Assembly: GCF_900166985.1 (NCBI RefSeq)
Contig: NZ_FUZK01000002.1
Span: forward strand, 291,999-355,998
Length of the DNA stretch: 64,000 nt
Origin: Acholeplasma oculi
Lineage (GTDB): Bacteria > Bacillota_I > Bacilli_A > Acholeplasmatales > Acholeplasmataceae
Direction of reading: 5' to 3'
The position numbers and the translations under genes were made by a program. Under the pieces are notes generated by a model. That model worked only from the letters and a program-made list of their open reading frames with translations, searched no databases and was not told where the DNA came from. Shown piece by piece: positions 57,957-64,000 of this stretch (positions within the stretch are counted from its first letter, which is position 1; each line of letters begins with the position of its first letter).

Positions 57957-59876
57957 ATGAACAAACAACAAAATCCTAAAAAATCACCCATACGTCCTGA
58001 TTTTCTGGTCATCATTATTATCATCTTATTAGCTATTGGTATGTATTTCTTATTTACTGAAATGACAAAACCTGGTGTGAAAGAATTTGATGAACCTGGA
58101 TTTATTCAAGCGATTGAACAAGGACATATTGCAACAATTAGAGGCGAGTATGTCGGTGGAGACAACTTTAATTTATGGCAAATAACAGGTACCTTTACAG
58201 AAGGTAATCAACCCGATAAAGTCGGAAGTTATAGAATTATTATTTACGGTGATCGTTTAGATAATTTATACAATGTGGTTGAAACATATAATACAGCAAA
58301 TCCAACAACTCCTGTAGTGATGGCTTTTGTACCACATGTAACCTTTGATTTCTGGGGAATCTTTATCAATATTTTATTTATTGCATTACCTATTGTATTT
58401 GTAGTTATTATGTTTAGATCCATGAGTTCTCAAAACAATAGAGCTCAAGACTTTACAAAGAATAGAGCAAAAATCTCTCGTGGTAAACAAGTTAAATTTA
58501 GCGATGTTGCTGGAGCTGATGAAGAAAAAGTTGAAATGGCTGAACTCATCGACTTCTTAAAAAATCCTAGAAAATATAATGATATGGGTGCTAGAGTACC
58601 AAAAGGTGTCTTGCTTGTTGGGCAGCCTGGTACTGGTAAAACTCTGCTTGCAAAAGCTGTTGCAGGTGAGGCTGAAGTTCCTTTCTTCTCAATTAGTGGT
58701 TCTGACTTTGTCGAACTCTATGTAGGGGTTGGTGCTTCTCGTGTAAGAGATTTATTTAGAGTCGCTAAAGAAAATGCACCTTGTATTATCTTTATTGATG
58801 AAATCGATGCAGTAGGTCGTCAACGTGGTGCTGGTTTAGGTGGTGGAAACGATGAACGTGAACAAACATTAAACCAATTACTTGTTGAAATGGATGGATT
58901 CGCAGCGAATTTAGGTATTATCATTATTGCTGCTACAAACCGTCCTGACGTTTTAGACCCTGCTTTATTAAGACCTGGTAGATTTGACCGTCAAATCACC
59001 ATGCAAGTTCCTGATCAAAAATCTCGTGAAGCAATCCTTAAAGTTCATGCACGTACAAAAAAATTAGACCCATCTATTAAATTTAGTGAAATTTCAATGC
59101 GTATCCCAGGGTTTACAGGAGCTGATATTGAAAACTTACTCAATGAAGCAGCATTATTAGCAGCAAGAGAAAATAGAACAGTCATTACGATGCAAGATAT
59201 TGATGAAGCAGCAGACCGTGTCACTATGGGACCTGCTAAAAAATCAAGAAAATATTCACCCAAAGAAAAAGAAATGGTTGCATACCATGAAGCTGGACAT
59301 GCAGTTATTGGAATTAAAGTAAGAAATGCTTCTGTTGTACAAAAAGTTACAATCGTTCCAAGAGGACGTGCAGGTGGTTATGCTTTATATACACCTGTTG
59401 ATGAAAAATTCAACTATTCTAAAAAAGAATTATTGGCAATTATCACTTCTGCTTTAGGCGGTCGTGTTGCTGAAGAAATCATGTTTGATGACGTTACAAC
59501 CGGTGCATATGATGACTTCAAACGTGCAACGCAACTTGCACGTAGTATGGTTACTGAATATGGTATGTCTGAATTAGGTCCGATTCAATATGAGTCTGAC
59601 CGTGGGAATGTTTTCTTAGGAAGAGATTACTTAAAGGATAAGAACTTCTCTGATCAAGTTGCTCTTGAAATTGATAAGGCCGTTAGACACATCATTACAG
59701 AATGTTATGAAACTGCTAAGAAAGTGATTCTTGAAAATAAAGAATTACTAGATAATATCGCTAAATACTTAATCTTAGTTGAAACATTAACCAAAACTGA
59801 TATTGAAGAAATTACATCCACAGGTAAGCTTTCTTGGTGGGATAACCAAGAAGAGAGCTTAAATCCAAAGGAATAA
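57957..59876 (+). CDS. ftsH: ATP-dependent zinc metalloprotease FtsH
   Basis: A 639-residue membrane AAA protease for quality control. Two N-terminal helices (about 17-37 and 123-146) flank a small extracellular domain. The AAA domain has Walker A '[19 protein letters not shown]' near 222-229, Walker B '[15 protein letters not shown]', and the second region of homology '[20 protein letters not shown]'. The protease site is '[10 protein letters not shown]' with the zinc histidines near residue 443. All key residues are intact. AGGAAGG precedes the ATG. Confidence 0.97.
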   Translation: MNKQQNPKKSPIRPDFLVIIIIILLAIGMYFLFTEMTKPGVKEFDEPGFIQAIEQGHIATIRGEYVGGDNFNLWQITGTFTEGNQPDKVGSYRIIIYGDRLDNLYNVVETYNTANPTTPVVMAFVPHVTFDFWGIFINILFIALPIVFVVIMFRSMSSQNNRAQDFTKNRAKISRGKQVKFSDVAGADEEKVEMAELIDFLKNPRKYNDMGARVPKGVLLVGQPGTGKTLLAKAVAGEAEVPFFSISGSDFVELYVGVGASRVRDLFRVAKENAPCIIFIDEIDAVGRQRGAGLGGGNDEREQTLNQLLVEMDGFAANLGIIIIAATNRPDVLDPALLRPGRFDRQITMQVPDQKSREAILKVHARTKKLDPSIKFSEISMRIPGFTGADIENLLNEAALLAARENRTVITMQDIDEAADRVTMGPAKKSRKYSPKEKEMVAYHEAGHAVIGIKVRNASVVQKVTIVPRGRAGGYALYTPVDEKFNYSKKELLAIITSALGGRVAEEIMFDDVTTGAYDDFKRATQLARSMVTEYGMSELGPIQYESDRGNVFLGRDYLKDKNFSDQVALEIDKAVRHIITECYETAKKVILENKELLDNIAKYLILVETLTKTDIEEITSTGKLSWWDNQEESLNPKE

Positions 59877-59881
59877 CACTT

Positions 59882-60127
59882 TTGAGAATTGATAAATACT
59901 TAAAAGTATCTAGAATTATCAAAAGACGTAGTGTTGCTAAAGATGTTGCAGATGCTGATCGCATCTTCATAAATGGCTTACTCGCCAAGCCTGGTAAAAC
60001 AGTTAAAATCGGTGATACCATCACACTACATCTAGGACTTAAGATACTTACCTTTAAAATTACATCCTTAACACCTATAAAAGATCAAGAAATGTATGAA
60101 TTCATATCAGAAGAAAAACGATCATAA
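59882..60127 (+). CDS. rqcP: S4-domain RNA-binding protein RqcP (YabO-like)
   Basis: An 81-residue S4-domain protein matching RqcP/YabO, a partner of RqcH in C-terminal alanine tailing on obstructed ribosomes. It has 'MRIDKYLKVSRIIKRRSVAK', 'DVADADRIFINGLLAKPGKT' and 'VKIGDTITLHLGLKILTFKI'. It starts with TTG; AAAGGAA lies about eight bases upstream and overlaps the ftsH stop region. A terminator overlaps its end. Confidence 0.9.
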   Translation: MRIDKYLKVSRIIKRRSVAKDVADADRIFINGLLAKPGKTVKIGDTITLHLGLKILTFKITSLTPIKDQEMYEFISEEKRS

Positions 60128-60139
60128 AGATCGTTTTTT
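60114..60139 (+). terminator. Terminator after rqcP
   Basis: AAAAACGATC / GATCGTTTTTT hairpin with a five-base loop; the T-run is part of the stem end. Confidence 0.85.
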
Positions 60140-60153
60140 AATGGAAAATATAT

Positions 60154-60159
60154 TATAAT
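60154..60159 (+). promoter_or_regulatory. -10 element of lysS
   Basis: TATAAT at 60154-60159, 27 bases before the start codon. No good -35 is seen at the right spacing. Confidence 0.45.
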
Positions 60160-60186
60160 AAACATAAACCGAAGGAGGAAATAAAG

Positions 60187-61674
60187 ATGTTTCCTGAAGA
60201 TTTAAATGAACAACAAAAAATTAGATTACAAAAAGCCCTTGAATTAAAAGAAAAGGGTATTGACCCATTTGGTTCTAGATATGAACGTAGCCATCAGTCA
60301 CTAGAAATATTTAATTTGTTTGGTGATAAAACACATAATGAATTAGAATCCTTAAATCAATTTGTAAGTATTGCTGGTCGTATTGTATTAAAAAGACAAC
60401 AAGGTAAAGCAGGTTTTATTCAACTACAAGACAGAGACGGTAGAATACAAGTTTATATTAGATTAGATCATGTAGGTGAGGAACAGTTTGATTTATTCAA
60501 ACACTCAGACTTAGGTGATATCGTTGGTATTAAAGGTGTTCTCTTTAGAACAAAAACTGATGAATTAACGGTTAAAGCCGATGCATTCATCCATTTAACT
60601 AAAGCAATTACACCACTTCCGGATAAATTCCATGGTCTTCAAGATAAGGAAGAATCTAGACGTCGTCGTTATGTGGATTTAATTGTAAATGAAGATGCTC
60701 GTCGTGTAGCAAGACTAAGACCAAGAATCATTCGTGCTTTCCAACACTATTTTGATTCCAATGATTTTATTGAAGTTGAAACACCTGTGCTACATCCTAT
60801 TTTAGGTGGTGCTGCTGCTAAACCTTTTGTTACACATCATAATGCCTTAGATATGGATTTCTATCTTAGAATTGCAACCGAATTACCATTAAAACGATTA
60901 ATCGTTGGTGGTTTAGAACGTGTTTATGAAATTGGTAGACTCTTTAGAAATGAAGGTATTGATGCGAAACATAATCCTGAATTTACAACAGTTGAAGCTT
61001 ATATGGCTTATGGCGATGTAACAGATATGATGGATTTGGTTGAGGACTGTTTATCTTCTGTTGCTTTTGAAGTACTGGGAACTCATGATGTTGTTTTTGG
61101 GGATGTCACCGTACATCTTAAAAACTTTAAACGTGCACACATGGTTGACTTAATTAAAGAACAAACAGGTGTTGATTTCTTTGAACCTATGAGTTTAGAT
61201 GATGCAGTAATGCTTGCTAAAAAACATCATGTGGAACTAGAAAAACACTTCACACTTGGACATATCATTGAGGCATTCTTTGAAGAATTTGTTGAAAAAA
61301 CAATTATTCAACCAACCATTGTATTTGGTCATCCTGTTGAAATCTCACCGCTTGCGAAAGCAAACCCAAATGACCCTAGATTCACAGACCGTTTTGAATT
61401 ATTTATCATGGGTTCTGAATATGCTAACGCATTTACAGAATTAAATGATCCTGTTGATCAAAAATCTCGTTTCTTAGCACAATTAGACCAAAAATCTAAG
61501 GGTGATGATGAAGCCAATGAGATGGATACAGATTTTGTTGAAGCACTTGAATATGGTATGCCTCCAACAGGTGGTATAGGAATTGGTATTGATAGAATCG
61601 TTATGTTATTAACCAATACACCAAACATCAGAGATGTGATTTTATTCCCACACGCTCGTCAAAAAACTAAATAA
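60187..61674 (+). CDS. lysS: Lysyl-tRNA synthetase (class II)
   Basis: A 495-residue class II synthetase. The N-terminal OB-fold has 'VSIAGRIVLKRQQGKAGFIQ' and 'LQDRDGRIQVYIRLDHVGE'. Motif 1 is 'FIEVETPVLHPILGGAAAKP'; motif 2 is 'YEIGRLFRNEGIDAKHNPEF' then 'TTVEAYMAY'; and motif 3 is 'GIGIGIDRIVMLLTNTPNIR'. AAGGAGG precedes the ATG. It has its own -10 and terminator, so it is transcribed apart from the tilS operon. Confidence 0.97.
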   Translation: MFPEDLNEQQKIRLQKALELKEKGIDPFGSRYERSHQSLEIFNLFGDKTHNELESLNQFVSIAGRIVLKRQQGKAGFIQLQDRDGRIQVYIRLDHVGEEQFDLFKHSDLGDIVGIKGVLFRTKTDELTVKADAFIHLTKAITPLPDKFHGLQDKEESRRRRYVDLIVNEDARRVARLRPRIIRAFQHYFDSNDFIEVETPVLHPILGGAAAKPFVTHHNALDMDFYLRIATELPLKRLIVGGLERVYEIGRLFRNEGIDAKHNPEFTTVEAYMAYGDVTDMMDLVEDCLSSVAFEVLGTHDVVFGDVTVHLKNFKRAHMVDLIKEQTGVDFFEPMSLDDAVMLAKKHHVELEKHFTLGHIIEAFFEEFVEKTIIQPTIVFGHPVEISPLAKANPNDPRFTDRFELFIMGSEYANAFTELNDPVDQKSRFLAQLDQKSKGDDEANEMDTDFVEALEYGMPPTGGIGIGIDRIVMLLTNTPNIRDVILFPHARQKTK

Positions 61675-61680
61675 TCAAAC

Positions 61681-61730
61681 AAAAAAGCTTTAAGCAGAAA
61701 GTACATAATAACTTTGCTTAAAGCTTTTTA
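61681..61730. terminator. Bidirectional terminator after lysS
   Basis: AAAAAGCTTTAAGCA / TGCTTAAAGCTTTTT stem, with T-run to the right; also ends the convergent DUF4256 gene. Confidence 0.88.
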
Positions 61731-61731
61731 T

Positions 61732-62268
61732 TTATAGTTTAATATATGCTCTAAATCCTCTAGATGCATAATAACTATCTGCTCCATTATGGAACGTGAA
61801 GACTCTATCATATCTTTTTTCTGCATTTAAAGCTCCACCTAATGCTCTAAATTCTTTAGGTGTTAATAACCATGAAGATGTTTTAAGATCTAGTGATTCT
61901 ATTGATTGTAGAAAATAATAAAGTTTCTCATCGACAACCCATACACCCATTTCAGATGCCATATCCATAACACTTGATACGGGTTTATGTTCTTTTCTAC
62001 TGTTGAGTGCTTCTCTGTCGTAACAAAGACTTCTTCTACCTTTAGGGGATTCTTTAGAAAGATCAACGTATATATAAGATCCATCTGGAGTTTTAACTAA
62101 ATCGGGTTCTCCACCTGTTTGTTCCATTAAGATTAATGTATCGATTAATTGTTCATTCTTAACAAGTTTTTCTTCAATTTCTTCCCAACTACTCGATGGG
62201 TGTCTATACATATGGATTAAAAATCTATCTTTTAAAATATTTAATTGTTGTTGTCTTTCTGTTGTCAT
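61732..62268 (-). CDS. DUF4256 family protein
   Basis: A 178-residue protein with clear DUF4256 features: 'RFLIHMYRHPSSSWEEIEEK', 'LILMEQTGGEPDLVKTPDGS', 'DLSKESPKGRRSLCYDREAL', 'SVMDMASEMGVWVVDEKLYY', 'TSSWLLTPKEFRALGGAL' and 'HNGADSYYASRGFRAYIKL'. The family function is not known. ATG 62268 is preferred over 62292 because AAAGGTAG lies before it. The right end of an IS element abuts the gene's 5' side, so its original promoter may have been displaced. Confidence 0.88.
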   Translation of the reverse strand: MTTERQQQLNILKDRFLIHMYRHPSSSWEEIEEKLVKNEQLIDTLILMEQTGGEPDLVKTPDGSYIYVDLSKESPKGRRSLCYDREALNSRKEHKPVSSVMDMASEMGVWVVDEKLYYFLQSIESLDLKTSSWLLTPKEFRALGGALNAEKRYDRVFTFHNGADSYYASRGFRAYIKL

Positions 62269-62301
62269 TTTCAAACTACCTTTCGATGTCATTATATAAA
62301 A

Positions 62302-62414
62302 GTGAACTACCCACCACTTAACATTTTATGTTGAAGTGGGGGCTTCCTACCCAAACTAAAGTATTCTTTAGTGTCTCAGTAGGCTATCCCCGTAGTTCCT
62401 ACGGTTCTAATAAC
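62302..62414 (-). ncRNA. Omega-RNA-like right end of the tnpB element
   Basis: Directly 3' of tnpB, the transcript can fold into three hairpins: CCGTAG/CTACGG (62390-62404), ACTAAAG/CTTTAGT (62355-62372) and the subterminal hairpin (62314-62339). TnpB proteins use an RNA from this place as guide scaffold, with the guide read from DNA beyond the right end. That guide would here begin near 62301 and run into the DUF4256 leader. Function is inferred from the family. Confidence 0.65.
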
Positions 62415-63545
62415 TTATGCTAAGTTTTCAACTTTAAGTAGTTCTAAACCCTTATTTCTTATATTGACTGCTGCATTATAGTCTCGGTCCATATTTTGTC
62501 TACAATGCTCACAACTATATATACGTTCACTTAGTTTTAACTCTGTTTTTAAGTGACCACATCTACTACACATTTTACTCGATGGATACCACTTATCTAT
62601 TTTAACTAGTGTTTTACCTAATCTGTTTAACTTGTATTCAAGTAAGGTGATAAATTTATACCAACCAAATCTTGAAATCTGTTTAGCGTAATGTTTGTTA
62701 CTGGTTGCCATCTGCTTAAGGTCTAGCGTTTCTATACTTACACTATCTGATGTCTTGGCTATCGAATCTGATAGTTTATGTAAAAAATCTAGACGTTTGT
62801 TTGTTATACGCTCATGAAGTATTGCTACTTTATGTTGTTGTTTAAAATAGTTCTTACTTTGATCTTTTTGTTTCTTATTCGGTTGGTATCTTCTAGATAG
62901 GCTTGACTGAAGCCTTCTAAGTTTTTGTTGGTCCAACAAGATACTTTCCGGATAAGCATATCGATTACCTTCACTGTCTACATAAAAGTTTGTCATATCA
63001 AAATCAAGACCTATAGTAGTTTTTACTTCACATGGTGATATGACTGTTTCATAATCCAATAAGATTGAAATGTAATATTTACCTGTTTTACTTTTAGATA
63101 CCGTCACTGATCGTAGTTTATAGTCTTCTGGTATGTGTCGATGTTTCTTTAACTTAACTAAGCCTAGTTTAGGTAATTTTATAAATCCATCTAAAACTTT
63201 GATATTTCCATTCACTATATTTGTAGTATAACCATAATCTTTCTTTCTTGCTTGAAAGTTAGGAAAACTGGTTTGTTTTGAAAAGAAGGACTTGAATGCA
63301 CGTTCTAGATGAAGTTGACGATTAGCTAGTGCCAATGAGTCCACTTCATTTAAGAAACTAAAAGCCTCTTTATAACGAGCTGGCGTATTATATAACATCT
63401 CTTTAGTTGATTCATAGTGAGCGATTTTATCTGATAACATCTGATTCCAAATAAAACGACAAGCACCTAGTGTTTTAGTTATTAAGATTTGTTGTTCAGG
63501 GTTTGGATATATCCTAAATTTATATGCTATATGCATTTTTTTCAC
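62415..63545 (-). CDS. tnpB: TnpB RNA-guided nuclease of the IS element
   Basis: About 376 residues from GTG 63545 (GGGGG six bases upstream) or ATG 63536. The RuvC-like residues are in place: D near 181 in 'TIGLDFDMTNFYVD', E near 272 in 'VSIETLDLKQM' and D near 355 in 'MDRDYNAAVNIRNKGLELL'. The four-cysteine zinc ribbon is 'CSRCGHLKTEL...CEHC'. The N-terminal region has 'YKFRIYPNPEQQILITKTLG' and 'FIWNQML'. TnpB cuts target DNA guided by RNA and helps keep the element in the genome. It overlaps tnpA. Confidence 0.93.
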   Translation of the reverse strand: MKKMHIAYKFRIYPNPEQQILITKTLGACRFIWNQMLSDKIAHYESTKEMLYNTPARYKEAFSFLNEVDSLALANRQLHLERAFKSFFSKQTSFPNFQARKKDYGYTTNIVNGNIKVLDGFIKLPKLGLVKLKKHRHIPEDYKLRSVTVSKSKTGKYYISILLDYETVISPCEVKTTIGLDFDMTNFYVDSEGNRYAYPESILLDQQKLRRLQSSLSRRYQPNKKQKDQSKNYFKQQHKVAILHERITNKRLDFLHKLSDSIAKTSDSVSIETLDLKQMATSNKHYAKQISRFGWYKFITLLEYKLNRLGKTLVKIDKWYPSSKMCSRCGHLKTELKLSERIYSCEHCRQNMDRDYNAAVNIRNKGLELLKVENLA

Positions 63546-63945
63546 AGTCTTCCCCCTGCGTTTCAATGTACTGTTTTAAAACTTCAGTAGGTGCACCACC
63601 AGTTGTTAGTAATAAAAAACTTTTACTCCAAAAAGCTTCTTTCCATAAAAATTTCTTAATACTTGGAAATTCCTTTTTAATTAACCTTGAAGATGCTGAT
63701 TTATAGGCATTAATAAATTTTGAAATCTCACTATTAGGGTGTGCCGTAAAAAGTATGTGAACATGGTCCACATCATGATTCCAAGTTTGTAAGGAGATGT
63801 TATATGTCTTTGCTATATTTATATAAATTTCTTTAAGTCGATTCGATATCTTCTCATCAAGGACTTCTCTTCGATAATTTATAACCAAAATAAGGTGAAA
63901 GTTTAATTTGAATACTGAATGGTTATTGTTATCGAAATTCTTCAT
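63520..63945 (-). CDS. tnpA: TnpA Y1 transposase of the IS200/IS605 element
   Basis: A 141-residue HUH-type single-strand transposase. 'HSVFKLNFHLILVINYRREV' opens the fold, the HUH motif is 'WNHDVDHVHILFTAHPNSEI', 'KSFLLLTTGGAPTEVLKQYI' follows, and the catalytic tyrosine lies in 'LKQYIETQ'. Length is normal. Its 3' end overlaps the tnpB start, so the two are made from one transcript. A TATAAT is visible on the minus strand at 63991-63996. Confidence 0.94.
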   Translation of the reverse strand: MKNFDNNNHSVFKLNFHLILVINYRREVLDEKISNRLKEIYINIAKTYNISLQTWNHDVDHVHILFTAHPNSEISKFINAYKSASSRLIKKEFPSIKKFLWKEAFWSKSFLLLTTGGAPTEVLKQYIETQGEDCEKNAYSI

Positions 63946-64000
63946 ATTAGAGCGCCCCTTAACTTTTATACTGAATGGTTTATTTAATATATTATACCAT

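Larger units (their letters stand above)
62302..63980 (-). mobile_element. IS200/IS605-type element with tnpA and tnpB
   Basis: Leftward tnpA (Y1 transposase) and tnpB are flanked by structured ends. The right end (62302-62414) holds the subterminal hairpin CCACTTAACA / TGTTGAAGTGG (62314-62339) typical of the family. The left end lies between the tnpA start and about 63980 in 'TAAAAGTTAAGGGGCGCTC' (minus sense). Exact cleavage sites are not fixed by eye and no terminal inverted repeats or target duplications are expected for this family. Both genes are intact, so the element may be active. Confidence 0.88.

Noticed and set aside
1..64000. CRISPR array or TGA-as-tryptophan recoding
   Set aside because: No regularly spaced repeat array is visible, and TGA ends genes such as tsaE and hslO while Trp uses TGG.

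Overview
The window comes from a low-GC, wall-less-type Firmicute relative, most likely an Acholeplasma-like Mollicute. It is very AT-rich, its synteny is Firmicute-like (hprK-lgt-trxB-whiA, tsaE-tsaB-rimI-tsaD, tilS-hpt-ftsH-lysS), and control elements are T-box and riboswitch leaders. Several genes stop at TGA (tsaE, hslO) and Trp is encoded by TGG, so the standard code is used. That excludes Mycoplasma/Spiroplasma code 4 and fits Acholeplasmataceae or a near relative. The species assignment is inference.

Layout. 1-2.2 kb: end of a polar amino-acid ABC transporter operon plus a TrpR/YerC-like regulator. 2.2-3.8 kb: tryptophan T-box leader and a stand-alone trpB. 3.8-13 kb: accessory region with an AarF-type kinase, two aminoglycoside-phosphotransferase-fold proteins, a prenyl synthase, a tandem GntR pair, small membrane proteins, an apparent heliorhodopsin remnant and an MFS exporter. 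13-18.3 kb: a compact cluster of an ABC/FtsX fusion, a lipoprotein that appears to start with ATA, a secreted protein and a 69-residue secreted peptide, divergent from a helix-turn-helix/TPR-like regulator. This resembles a peptide-pheromone-controlled secretion or toxin locus and is the best candidate for an undescribed system. 18.3-19.4 kb: a DUF1905 gene between two copies of a tRNA-Glu 3'-end/terminator sequence, then tRNA-Glu and tRNA-Ser.

19.4-50 kb is mostly a long leftward housekeeping region: tex, acpS, whiA, trxB, a fused lgt-HAD phosphatase, hprK, uvrA, ligA, a miniature UvrD-type helicase, pcrA, glnS, the t6A genes, pgi, iron-sulfur and folate genes, and a c-di-AMP cyclase (cdaA) operon with a 58-residue membrane protein and a PAS/degenerate-GGDEF protein. 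Rightward hxlR-hflX follows. 50-53.5 kb holds two NCS2 nucleobase permeases, one behind a guanine riboswitch and one behind an attenuator leader I cannot assign to a known class. 53.5-61.7 kb holds dusB, hslO, maf, tilS, hpt, ftsH, rqcP and lysS. 61.7-64 kb holds a DUF4256 gene and an IS200/IS605 element with tnpA, tnpB and a structured omega-RNA-like right end.

Two real genes of under 60 codons (37681-37851 and 47598-47774) are included. Most start sites were moved inward to an ATG with a clear Shine-Dalgarno sequence. Everything here was read by eye; no database search or folding program was run.
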